A stretch of 64,000 nt of DNA from Adineta steineri (Eukaryota; Rotifera; Eurotatoria; Adinetida; Adinetidae). Below are positions 34,483 to 46,511 of the stretch, in pieces. The translations under genes and the position numbers were made by a program. The notes beneath the pieces are model-generated. The model saw only the letters and a list, made by a program, of their open reading frames with translations. It was not told where the DNA came from and did not search any database. Position 1 is the first letter of the stretch. Each line of letters starts with the position of its first letter. Location of the stretch: the NCBI GenBank assembly GCA_905250115.1, contig CAJNOI010000121.1, positions 74,241 through 138,240 on the forward strand. The letters are read 5' to 3'.

Positions 34483-37400
34483 ATGAGCAGTTCAGAAGAT
34501 CGTTATCCAAATGAAGATGAAGTTACTTTAATGCCTGAAATTGTATCAAATCCATTAAGTCATCATGGTGGATTAAATATTAATCATTCAGAAGAAATTA
34601 ATGGTGATAATGAAGAAGAAGAAGAATCACCGAGACCACCAAATCTAAGTAAGTATTTTAACTACTATATTTATTAAATAATAAATCAGTCAAATAAATA
34701 AATAAATATGAACATAGTTCTTTAAAATCTAATAGATAAATTAATAAAAAAATATTATTTTATTTCTGATATTTTTCTAAACTATTCGAATAAGAAATTG
34801 AAATGATTCAGGATTATATTAATATTTCATTTTAAATTCGTATTTATTTATTTTTCTTTTAAATTCAAAAACATTTGTTTATTCGATAAATCAAATGACA
34901 TTTATAGAAGAAAATATTTACAAAAAAAACTAAAGAAAAGAATTATTCTGGAATTTATGGTGTTAATCTGTAGAGAATTAGATAAATAAGAGATATTTGA
35001 TATCGTAAAAAAGAATTTATTATTTCAATTTTCCTTTTTTTATAAGACTTATTCTCTTTCTCGTAGAGAAGAGTCCAGTAAACATAAATTGTCTGATTGA
35101 TTGCTTGTTTGTCCGCAGGGTCAAAAAAACATCGAAAATCGATTTTTTTGAAAAAAGACATTTCTCGAGGTTTTTACATACGGGGAGTTCGAATCTGAGG
35201 TCTGTTGGGTGACCACGGCTAGGGGTGGGTGGGTGTGAGTGAAAGGTCAAAAAGACATCGAAAATCAATATTTCACGGTTTTCATTGTTTTTTTCAGTAA
35301 ATGTGAAGAAAATGCATTTCTACGAGAAAGAGCTAAGCAAGTCCTCGGAGGAGCGTTACTTGTTTCTTAAACTATAGTTTTTTTATTATATAAACAAACG
35401 AAATTAATCAAAGACTATTTTATAAAACGTATTTTATCGAAGAAAGCTTCATATTGAAATTTTTGACTCACAGTTTAGCAATGAAACTATTCATAATATA
35501 CTGATTTTTATATTTTTAAATCACTTAATATAACACTGAAAAGAGATTTTATCCATCGTTTTCGAATTATTTTTCCCGTTGAGATATTGAGAAAATTATT
35601 AAATAAATATTTAAAATAAAAATTCTTTCGAAAAGTAACAAAGTTTTTCATTTAAAATATTTGTTTTCTAAAAATTAATTTATGTGAATAAGAATAAAAT
35701 TAATCATTCGAATAGTTTTTCAAGAAAAGAAAACAATATTAGATTAAGAATTGAATATATTTATTGAAAATTAAAATCAATCAGATTCATTTTGTTTCTT
35801 CGTGATAAAAATATTTTCTTTATATTAGAATTAATTACAAAAAATCTCTTTCACAAATAATATCATCATTTCGTCTATAGAGTTTATTCAAAATATTTAT
35901 CTATATTCATTCTCTTTAAAACTCAACGAAATTTTCTCGATTATTTATTCATTATTTTCATTTAATTACGAATAATTTCTTTTTACTTTGTCTTTTTTTC
36001 ATCAAATGAAATATTTGAAAATTTATGAAAATTAATTGATCATACGATTATTTTTACTATGAAGATTTGAAATTAATTTTATATTTTTTGCATTATTAAA
36101 TATTTGAAATCATCTACAATTCTTTTTTCTGAACATAAAAATAATAAATATTCAGATTTATCTTTAAACCTTGAAATATTTTCTAATTAAAAAATAGGTT
36201 GATTACGGAAACAATACAATATTAAATTCATATACGAATTTCATTTCCCCTCGATCAAATCACTTTCAAATATTCTTTTCAATATTTTTATATTTTCAAT
36301 TTATTAAAATCCCATATGAAATATCTTATTTTTAATGATTTGAAAATTAATTCGAAATATTGTTTCAATAGATTAACCACTTCAGAAAATATTTTGTAAA
36401 ATCATTACTTTTTTGTTTCTCAAAAGATTTATTCTAATATTAAATCCGAATCTAAACAAATTTCTCAGAATAAATAGAATTTTTAGATTTTTTTCAAAGG
36501 ATTATACTGTTTTTGAATTGTTAAATAGATTTAAGTTAAGATTAACTCTTTAGTTTAGAATTTTCATATAAAAAAATTATTTAATTTATTGGTAAAAAAG
36601 AAGTTTTTAATCGATTTTATTTAAATCATTGTAATCAAAATGATTTTCATTCAAAAAAACATTTTCCTAAATTAAATTTTTGTGAATATCAAATAAACAG
36701 TTTTTAGTTAAAAAATCTCAGTTGCATAACGAAATTTTTTAAAACTAGTTTTGCTCATTAAAAATTAAATTTAATAAAATGAAAATTTTATTTCATTAAA
36801 ATAAATTCAAATACAAGTTTTTTCTTTTTATTCTCGTTCTTTTTTTGATTTAAAAATAATGAAAAAGATTTTGAATAAAATGAAAACCTTTTTGTTTTAG
36901 AGCAGATTCAAACAAAAAAGAATAAATATCAACAATTTGGAATTACTGCTGCCGGGGGAAATGGAAATGGACAGGAATTAAATCAACTCAATTATCCTCA
37001 AGGGATCTGTATTGATGATGATAAATCTATTTATGTTGCTGATCATTATAATGATCATATTGTTAAATGGAAACTGAATTCGAATATTGGTCAAATCATT
37101 GCAGGTGGAAATGGAAAAGGAAATCAAAATAATCAATTGAATTGGCCAACAGATGTAATTTTTGATAAAAAAAATAATTCTTTTATTATTTCTGATATTG
37201 AAAACAACAGAGTAATTCGATATTTTGATCAAAACCAAATAAATCAACAAATTTTTATTTCAAATATTAGATGTTATGGTCTGGTACTTGATAAAGATGG
37301 ATTTATTTATACTTCTGATTGTGATAAACATGAAGTAAGACGATGGAAACAAGGAGATGCAAAAGGTGAATTAGTTGCAGGTGGAAATGGTCAAGGAGAT

Positions 37401-37808
37401 CATCTTAATCAACTGCATAATCCTTATTATATCTTTATTGATGAAAATTATTCTCTTTATATATCAGATAATAACAATCATCGTGTAATGAAATGGAAAA
37501 AAGATGCAAAAGAAGGAATTATTGTTGCTGGTGGAAATGGTGATGGAGATAGTCTCAAACAATTAGATCACCCTAATGGAGTGATTGTTGATCATTTGGG
37601 TCAAATCTATGTGGCAGATTTTGGGAATCATCGAGTGATGCGTTGGTGTGAAGGAGATAAAGAAGGTGAAATTGTTGTCGGTGGAAATGGTCAAGGAAAT
37701 CAATCAAATCAATTGAATTGTCCCACAGGTTTATCATTTGATAATGCAGAGAATCTTTACGTTGCTGATTGTTACAATCATCGAATCCAAAAATATGAAA
37801 AAATTTAA
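34483..37808 (+). CDS. NHL-repeat (beta-propeller) protein
   Basis: Two exons (34483-34648, 36901-37808) give 357 residues. Exon 1 codes a Glu/Ser/Asn-rich, soluble-looking leader. Exon 2 codes about six NHL repeats built on (A/V)GGNGxGxxxNQLxxPxG, then V(D/I)xxxxxYVAD/ISDxxNHRVMKW, with one degenerate blade in the middle (VIRYFDQNQ). NHL propellers bind proteins or RNA. No RING, B-box or membrane segment is joined here. Splicing at the listed donor and acceptor joins phases cleanly (AA|AG giving NLKQIQ). The first intron is 2252 bp, forty times the usual size here, so exon 1 could belong to another transcript. The family is clear but the specific role is not. Confidence 0.78.
35054..35332. 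mobile_element. Candidate MITE inside the long NHL-gene intron
   Basis: A 14-bp perfect inverted repeat CTCTTTCTCGTAGA (35054-35067) / TCTACGAGAAAGAG (35319-35332) brackets a GC-richer stretch. Inside, GTCAAAAAxACATCGAAAATC occurs twice as a direct repeat, and GGGGTGGGTGGGTGTGAG lies at about 35223-35240. No target duplication resolved. Confidence 0.45.
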
Positions 37809-39836
37809 AATTAAAAATATTTGTAATTTAATTTAATAAAATTTTGTTTTTTATTTCTTAAAATAAATAAAAAGCATTAATTTGTGAAAAATCTTTCAGA
37901 AAAACAAATGAAAATGAATTAGAAAACTTTTTTTTAGTACAATAAATATTTGTTAATTTCAATTTGAAATGAAAAAACTAAAATGAATAAAATAATTCAG
38001 ATAGAGTTTCTAAGAGAAATCGATTAGAGAAAATTTTATTGTTATAGAGTAATCAAATTAAATATTTTTCAAATTGAGAGAAACATTTAAAATAAGAAGG
38101 AAACGAACTTGTGAACAGAACTAAATTGTTATTTTATTAGATTTATTTTTATGATTTTATGATTTATTGAGAGAAAAAGAAGATAAATCATTAAGTATGA
38201 AATTTGTTAAAAACGAAAAATTAGATTAGAAAATCAATTTTTTTTAAAGAATAAATATTTTTTACATTTAAATACTAAAAAGAAACCTAAAAAGAATAAA
38301 GAATTAAAAGAAAAAGAAAAAATTAAAGGGAAAAAATAGATTGAAAATTTCAATTGTTAAATAAACAATTTGTCCTTATTTTAATAAATCTTTTTTTTCA
38401 AATAAATAAATTTAGAAATAAACTAAAAATTTTTTTCATGAGATTATATTAAATTGTTTTTTGACTTTTCTGCTTGGTATAGAAAAAGAGTTTTAATTAA
38501 CCAAAACTTATTTCGAAAATCTAAGTAAAAAGAAAAACAAATCAAATATATTTTATGAAGTTTCATTCAATTAACAATATAATTCAGCGAATTTAATTAA
38601 AATAATGAAATAGTGAAGAAAAGTCAAATGATTTTTTTCTTTTGTATTGATAAATCAAAGAAAATAAAAAAATAAATTCAAAATTTATTTCAAAAAATCT
38701 CTCACTAAACGATTATTTAACAAATCAATAAATATTTAATAATAGAAAATAATTGAAATGATTTTATAAAATTATTATATTTCATATATAGAATTAATTA
38801 TTTTATCTTAGTCTTAAAAGTAACAATATTTTCAAGTTAAATTCTTTAATATCATCAGTTTAGTGTTCAATAAGCAAACGAATAGAAATCACATGAATTA
38901 ATTATTTTATTTTATATTGACTGAACTTCTTTTCTTTGTTCAAGAATTATCAACTTACTGAAAAACAACGTTTATATTCATCCTAGAATTTTGAAGATGA
39001 ACAAATTATCAATAGAAAAATAAGTGCGAATCAGTTCATTGACAGATTTCGATTATTGTTTCTATTGGTAAAACATTCAACCTGATAATTCAATTTATAA
39101 ACTAAAGGGTGCGGGTGCGATCTCTAACTGATATCCACACCCTCAACTAGTGTCATACTCAGTATCAATTCTTTTCAAGACATTGGAAATAATTTTACAA
39201 TTTGAAAATGGTATAAAGAGAATTATCTTCACGATAATATAACCCAGTTACTTACATTCTTCAAATCGATTTTGTTATGAATAATGATTGAAAATTCAAG
39301 ACAAATCTTGTCGTTTTATAAATGAAATAACCAGATGTTTATATATTTTTCAAAAAAAAAATAATCTTCTATTATGGTGATGTTATGTTGGTCAACTATA
39401 AATAAATTCGAATCTTAAAACTATCAGAAAAATGAGTTCTGATAGAATTTCCCATTTTATCTTTTATCGTTAATTAAAAATTAGAAAGTCAAGAACAAAA
39501 GTTTAATTCACTAATATTTTATGTCAATTTGAAAGATTAATTCTAAACAATAATAATTCTTTTACTGGTTTCGTCAAACACAATCTAAAAGAGAGTATTG
39601 AAGTTTTAGAGTAAACATTTTGGATCCAATTACATTGCAATACCTATGTTATGCTATAAGCAACAATCGACTGACTCTATCATTGATTAATTAATTCAGA
39701 AAATTTTAAAATAAAAATTCGTAGATTTGAATAGTGATCATAGGTTGATTATCTTCAGTATTTATAAAAGTTTCTTTTTTCTTTCGTTCTATTCATCTAA
39801 ATCGATATCATCTCATGATTCTTCTCCGTGCACACA
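37809..39836. other. Intergenic region before the scaffold gap
   Basis: Extremely AT-rich, no gene. An imperfect hairpin GGGTGCGGGTG / ATCCACACCC lies at 39104-39147. The last bases before the gap show no match to the left arm, so the right arm cannot be followed beyond the gap. Confidence 0.5.
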
Positions 39837-39936
39837 NNNNNNNNNNNNNNNNNNNNNNNNNNNNNNNNNNNNNNNNNNNNNNNNNNNNNNNNNNNNNNNN
39901 NNNNNNNNNNNNNNNNNNNNNNNNNNNNNNNNNNNN
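39837..39936. other. Assembly gap (100 N)
   Basis: Exactly 100 Ns, the usual fixed-length mark for a gap of unknown size. It cuts exon 2 of the second ARMC8 copy. Confidence 0.97.
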
Positions 39937-40596
39937 GTTATTAATGATGGAGGTTTATGTTTATCTTGATCACATAATAATACAAATGGTATTGGTGTTA
40001 AAAATGGATTTGAATAATCAACTTTTGAAAATGTCATTGTTGTTAATAATTTTGGAAGAAAAAATGAACGTAAACATCGAAGACATGATTCACATAAATT
40101 TATTGAACCATTTCTTGATGATAATAAGAAAAATAATTGTTGAATACAACCAATTTCAATTAAACGATTAACAATATTTTTATTATTTGATTTAACAAAT
40201 GATGATATACAATCAATTATTTCAATAAGTAATTCAGTATTATTAACTGATGATAATTCTTTAAGTAAATTAAAAAGTGTATCAACTGTACCAACACGAT
40301 AAAATGCTGTTTTACAGCGTTTTGAACCAATTATTAAATTTTTAACCTAAAAATAAATTCAATATATCAGTTACGTACTATTCTAACTCCTATTTAGATT
40401 TATTTTTAGTAAATTTCTTTCTCACAAGTATCGCAACCGTAAATCTTCATTTTTGATATTTATCTATGAATTATTTTGTAATTTTTCTTACCTCAATAAT
40501 TGCATGAATTCGTTGTTGTTCTTCACTATGTTCAGCAAGTTGTTTTAATAGAATCTCTTCTTCTTGCGTAGGTAAATCATCATCATATGAAGGCAT
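39937..40596 (-). CDS. ARMC8: ARMC8 second copy, partial (cut by the gap)
   Basis: Exon 1 (start codon at 40594-40596, MPSYDDDLPTQEEE) and the first 411 bases of exon 2 match the complete gene at 6147-9635 nearly base for base, including the intron. The rest would lie in or beyond the 100-N gap. Nothing before 39837 resembles ARMC8. Most likely an incomplete assembly of a full allele, not a biological truncation. Confidence 0.85.
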
Positions 40597-41740
40597 AATT
40601 GATTAAATAAATTTTTTTGAAAAAAAATGTATTAATCAGGTATTATATATCGATAAGAAAATAATAAATAACAACACGTTCGTCTACTATATATATTATA
40701 TGAAGACGAAGTAAGTAAAAAAAATGGTCTAAATATATGATTGGTTGATTTAGTTAACAAATAAAAATGAATTTATAGATTATTTTATTTTATAGATTTA
40801 GTTGGTGAACTTCGTTGTTTATTTAAGAATGAACGAAAAAAAAAATCTAAGAATATTTGTTTTCTCTCATTTTTCATTAAGTTCAATATCTTTCTCTTTG
40901 ACTTACTATCATATAAAAATACAACAATAGTCTTTCAAGGATCATCTTAATCCACTTATGATTTATATACATCGAAATCTGATTATAACACTAAAGAAGA
41001 AAAAAACTTAGCTCTATTTAAGAGGATATAGAACGTATATGTGTAGCAGTTATTCAGCATATTCTTATTTTGTAAATTTGTTTGTAATTATCATATTTTC
41101 TGGAGTAATTCTTTTTTAATTCACGAAGAATTTGCTTGAAATAAAATGATACAAAGCAATGAACTAATCTATACAAACTTTCCTGATATTTGTCAAACTT
41201 CAAGACTTTTATTTTTATCGAAAATGATTGTGATTTTGATATCATTATTGATACTTTTGCTTTTTATTATGATATGATTGAAGTATATTTATATAGTTAT
41301 ATTATACATAACTTAAATACTCATAAAAATTATATTTTATATGTGAAATAGAAATGTCAATGTTGATACAGAATATTAGAGTCTAAACGACCTTGTTAAC
41401 AGCGGCAGTATTTCTTTACCGGTTTTGTTTCTCATTGATCAGTAGGGAAAAATACTCCTGCTGTTGTTCTCTATCATATGGCAAAAATAGGACCGAGAGT
41501 CTTGTCGTTTGAATGGTAGCTTATGAATCGTCAGTAGATAGACAAAAAAAACAAGAGAACAAGAATAAGCAGAAGACGATAGAACCATAAAAATAAGAAA
41601 AAAAAGGGAGAAAAAAAAGACAGACAGAGACAACAACAACAACAACAACATCAATATTATTTATTTCATCCAAGGTAAATAATTTTTTCGCACGATACCA
41701 TATTCATTTTCAAAAATGAATTATTTATATATTTGATTAG

Positions 41741-44190
41741 ATGGATAATGAAATGGATAGTTCTCTAACACAATATCGGTCATCGACAAGTTTCAATACA
41801 AATTATCAAACAATATCAGGTATAAATAAATAAGTATAATTCTTATTTGATTTATTTCTTAAATCTTTTTTTAGATAAACAACAAATTCAACAATCACAA
41901 ATTTCGCCCGAACAATTAAAAGAAAAATTACGTAAACAATTAGAATATTATTTTTCAAAGTAAATTTTATTTTTTCTTAAATAAACTAAATTGAAATAAT
42001 TGCATTTATTTTTTAAAGAGAAAATATAATTAATGATATTTATTTACAATCACAAATGGATGCTGATAATTATGTACCTATAGCAATGATTGCAAATTTT
42101 AAACTGATTAAACGTCTTACACATGATTTACAATTAATTACTAATGTTCTTAAGGGTAATACAAGAATTTTAGATTGTATTTTAAAATCAAATAGACAAT
42201 TTCGATGATAACACTTAGATGTGATAAAAAAAAATAATGGACAATTTCACACCTATTTTCTATGGATGTCATTTAATATGAAATAATAGATCATGATGAC
42301 ATTTAATGTAATATATAAGACACTTTGAACTATTTTTTTCGAAGGTCAAGTTTAATTACATAGACAAGAGCCTATTTTCTATAAACTATCGATTAATACA
42401 ATCAAATGAAGTACTGTGAGAATCAATCTTTCTTCTTTATACAAATTAAAACCTCTCAGAGACTAAGAATTTATCAGAAATCGAAAAATATTTTTCATTC
42501 TATGACAGATTTTCTTATTAAAAATTGATGTGACTGTGTGTCGGAAATACCTGTTCTAACTATAGAAATTGTTTTACAAATATTAATGTATTCATTCTTT
42601 TTAGAATCACCATTAGTTGAAGTTGATACTGAAGAAAAAAAAGTTCGTTCATCCGATAAAATTTATTTACCAACACGAAAACGTTGTATTATTATATTAC
42701 GTAATGTCCCATTAAATGCAACAGAAAATGAAATTTTAGAAATATTTATAAATGAATCTTGTGCTGTATCAGCAATTGGATGTGAACGAGTATTAGAATC
42801 TGATCATTCAGATTGTTGGTATGTTACATTTAATAGTGAAGATGATGCTCAAAATGCATTTTTATATTTAACACGAGAAAATATTTCAATACATGGTCAA
42901 AAAATATTGGTAAAAAAAACTCTTTTTTTGTCATTATTTTTATAGATAATTCTCTTGCTTCATTTAAGGCTCGAATGAAAGCATGTCTCTGGCAAAAACC
43001 TGTCGTTTCACCAAGCGATAATATTATAAAACCATCTATACCATCGAAATCTTCACCAATCTCAACACAAGAACGATATGCTCCTGTTTATCTTCAATCA
43101 ATACCTACTAGTCATACAAATCAATCATCATTTCTTCGAAATATACCTCAACAACATACAACAATTCATTATCATCCCACACAAATATTACAACACCACC
43201 AACAACAACAACAACATTTACCTATGAGTTATAATATTTTACAACATCCACATAATCTATCATCAACACATCCATTTGCCACAAATCCACAACCAATAAA
43301 TATGAATTTTTATCCGCAAACACAATTTGTTAATAGAAATGTAAATATCCAAAACAAACCTTCCATCATTTATACTAATATTTATTTTTTCTAGCATCAT
43401 GTTTTTCCAACAAATTTTTGGTATATACCACCAACAATGGATTCATATTCACCAATGGTAATATATTAATTAATCATATATATATATATATTTGAAAATA
43501 TAACACGGAGGAATTTATCTTCTATTTTACAGTTCATTCCTCTCAATTCTTTGATAAGAGTAGGAAATATTTTATATTTATTTACCTTTTTTTTCCTATA
43601 ATAGTTATTGAATAGTATAATTCCTAGAAATCTTCTTTGCCCTATTTTTCATTAAATATATTTGCATGCGTTATAATAATGAACACTAAGATCTCATTTT
43701 AGAGTAATAAGAAGAAATTATTTAATAGCAGTATGATAAAACCTTTCGATTTATATTGTACATGTTTTTCAGGCATATAATGGTAATCATAAACATAAAC
43801 ATCGGGTGATACCGCCAAAACCTCGGTAAATAATTAAGAAAAAATATTTAATAATCATTATTATTATTTTTAAGGATTAACAATAACGCAACAAAACCAG
43901 TTTCGAACAATGAGGGAAGTTCAATAATTAACAATCCTTTAGATAATTCTTGTCAAAGCAATAATACCTCACCGTTCGTTTATTTTTAGTCAATTGAAAT
44001 AAATATAATTAGTTTTTTTTTTTTTAGTGTTGAAGAGAATCATTCATCATTATCTCAAAATGAAATAATAGTTAATCATTCGAACGATTTAAATACATCT
44101 TCTATTGATGATCATCAAAATTCTGATACATTACAATCACCACAAACGGAAAAACAAATAACAATTACATCTGATTCTAATAATCAATAG
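41741..44190 (+). CDS. LARP4: La-related protein 4 (LARP4/4B family), right copy
   Basis: Exons 41741-41819, 41875-41959, 42019-42155, 42605-42909, 42969-43340, 43395-43457, 43773-43825, 43875-43973, 44028-44190 give 451 residues with all phases matching. La motif in exons 2-3 (QLEYYFSKEN, MDADNYVPIAMIANF), RRM-like domain in exon 4 (RCIIILRNVP, DCWYVTFNSEDDAQ), then ARMKACLW, a basic joint typical of LARP4, and a Gln/His/Asn-rich tail with NFWYIPP and HKHKHRVIPPKPR. A 5' UTR intron (41675-41740) ends directly before the ATG; alternatively that AG is a trans-splice acceptor, a process known in bdelloids. It is a full allele-like copy of the gene at 2554-4998. Confidence 0.92.
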
Positions 44191-46175
44191 TAATCAAACG
44201 GTGCACGATTTATTATTTAGAACAAGCAAAAAAAAATAATAAAATAATATTTTCAATTTTTTCTCAGATCGTTTTATTCTTGTAATGATCTAAAAAATAT
44301 CTATTTTGGTGCTTTTGATTACAATTAAGTTTTTGTCTTCCAAAGATAGTTTTTTGTACATTAGAAAAATAAATTTACCGATGTGTGTGTTTTTTTTTCT
44401 AATGTAAAAGTCATTTATGTTTATATCCGGAGAATATATATGTAGAATGTGGAAGACAGAAGAAAATAAATTATGCAAAACATTTTCTTTTTCGGAAAAA
44501 CTATTCATCATTTAACAGTCAATATAAAGACATGACATGAAGTATATTTGATTTAATTTTTTCAGGTGAGTAGAAAAAGATGCGTTCGATAGAATTAGAG
44601 AAAATAAAAATTATCAAGGGGTGACGATCGCCGGATCACAAACCGCCACTGAGTGTATTGAATATAAAATTTAGTGAATAAATTTTTTTTTTAGTATCCA
44701 ATCATTCGTCTGTACTCAATTATTCTATTTATAGAATTAATTTTCCTAGTCAAGTCGATTGTGACCGAGGGGAAAAAACATGACTTCATTTACTTGAAAT
44801 TCTTTTGACGCACGACTGGAGTGTGGAGAAGTATGATGAGAGTAGGAGGGGAAGTACAATGAAAGTACGGAAGTCTCGCTCCTTCCCCTTTGCGTTCAAA
44901 ACAAGTTAATAACATTCGCCACTAAAAAAACGATAATAGAAAAAACATTTTTTCTTCTATTTATTATTTACTACACATGTGATTAATACTCGTTTTAGTT
45001 AGCTTGAAAAAGCAATCAAGTCTTTCCCTTTTTTTTCATTATACAAATACATATATATATATATATACTTAATGATTTTATTATCAAGCATGTTATCATA
45101 AGTATACTAATCGTATATTATTATTAGATAATGCATTTATGATATTGCTTGCGAATTCCATCTGAAATATTAACAGTTTTAATTATAGCTTATTCGAAAT
45201 AATTTCTGAAAAGTATATTTATCTTATAAATTCAATTTTAAACATTTTTTTAATCTAAAATAATACTTTTTTGTTTGATTCTTCAGACATCTATTGAATC
45301 TTCCTTCATAAAATATCCTTCAGTATTTGATTGGTTAGTATAATCTATCGAATAGAAATTTGTATTACTATCGATCGATCAGCATCATCTTTTTTATATA
45401 GAGATTGTTAAATTATTAATTTAATCGACAATAATATGAACAAGTTCTTTTATTAGATTGATGAGTAATATTAAAACAGTGAAAATATTCTTGGTAGTTT
45501 TAAGAAAATATGATTCGATAATGATAATTTACCATTTTTTTTTCATATTTGTTTTAGTTGCAAAAACCAATCAGAAATCCATTGTATATATTGTCGATTT
45601 AATTGAATCATATTCACATGATCGACACAAAAAATATTTTCTTATACTCAATCATAGTCAACTGATTAAAATGTGAGTATCCATATATTATTTGATATTT
45701 CTTATGTACAAATCAAAAACTAGATATAAAGATTTTAAAATAAAACGGGATATTTTATTTTTCCAATCTATAATATTTAGCAGTGTATTATTTATTAATT
45801 TTCTGAAGAACGAAGAGAAAATACTTTAGATTAGTTTGTACTTGTATGTTGTTAAGGTTATGACACGAACGATATCTAAGAATAATTACTATGTTTAGAA
45901 TATTTAATCTGTCTATCGCGAAGCTAAAAAGTTATTGTTGAGAAATCTTAGAAAAGAGAAATTTGTTTGGCAAAAACATATCCAGGTGATGTTAAGAGAA
46001 AGTTAATTATTAGATGCATTTTAAATAAATTAAGTGCTCTCCGGAATTGCCTTAACTTGCGTATAGAATGTACTCCTAAATCGACAAATAATTCGTAGTT
46101 TAACAAGCAATGAATATCTAAAGAAATTTTTCTTTTTATCTGACTGTATTGATCGAAAATAAGTATAGGAGAAGT
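44191..46175. other. Intergenic tract, mirror of 576-2553
   Basis: Same content as the left arm flank. The 73-codon frame (44290-44511, minus) recurs with a synonymous change. No gene supported. Confidence 0.5.
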
Positions 46176-46183
46176 TTCGCGTC

Positions 46184-46315
46184 TAGGGGTGTTCAGTGAA
46201 CACTGGCACCGATATTTTCAGTGGCACGGTGAGCACCGAACACCCAAAATAAGTGTCAGTGAAAATCGTTCTCAGTGGAATTCGGTGCTCAGTAAACCGA
46301 CACTGCATATCCCTA
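46184..46315. mobile_element. hAT-type MITE, short form
   Basis: The same insertion as 194-567 but only 132 bp. Ends TAGGGGTGTTCAGTG and CACTGCATATCCCTA; flanking 8-bp duplication TTCGCGTC (46176-46183) and TTCGTGTC (46316-46323, one change). The shared site shows the insertion predates the split of the two arms. The interior was later shortened here or expanded in the other arm. Confidence 0.82.
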
Positions 46316-46511
46316 TTCGTGTCAGAATAACAAAAAAAAACGTGCTTGGTGTAAACTTGATAACGACATCAAAACAGTGAATCATTTTCATGTAGTTTCA
46401 AAAGTATTTTACATCGGTATTTTTTCTCCTTATGATTAATAAATTTGAGATAAATTAACAATATATATATATTTCAGACTTTTATGTTTTCTTTGTCTAT
46501 GTTTACAATAA

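Larger units (their letters stand above)
39937..46511 (-). repeat. Right arm of the large inverted repeat
   Basis: Reverse complement of 1-6807, with the same gene order, introns and 5' UTR microsatellite. It starts abruptly at the gap edge inside ARMC8. It continues to at least 46511, which pairs with base 1. The sequence outside (46512 on) cannot be compared because the left partner is out of view. Confidence 0.93.

Noticed and set aside
39781-39836. Left flank of the gap as a continuation of the right arm
   Set aside because: No match to ARMC8 at 6808 onwards on either strand, so the arm cannot be extended across the gap.
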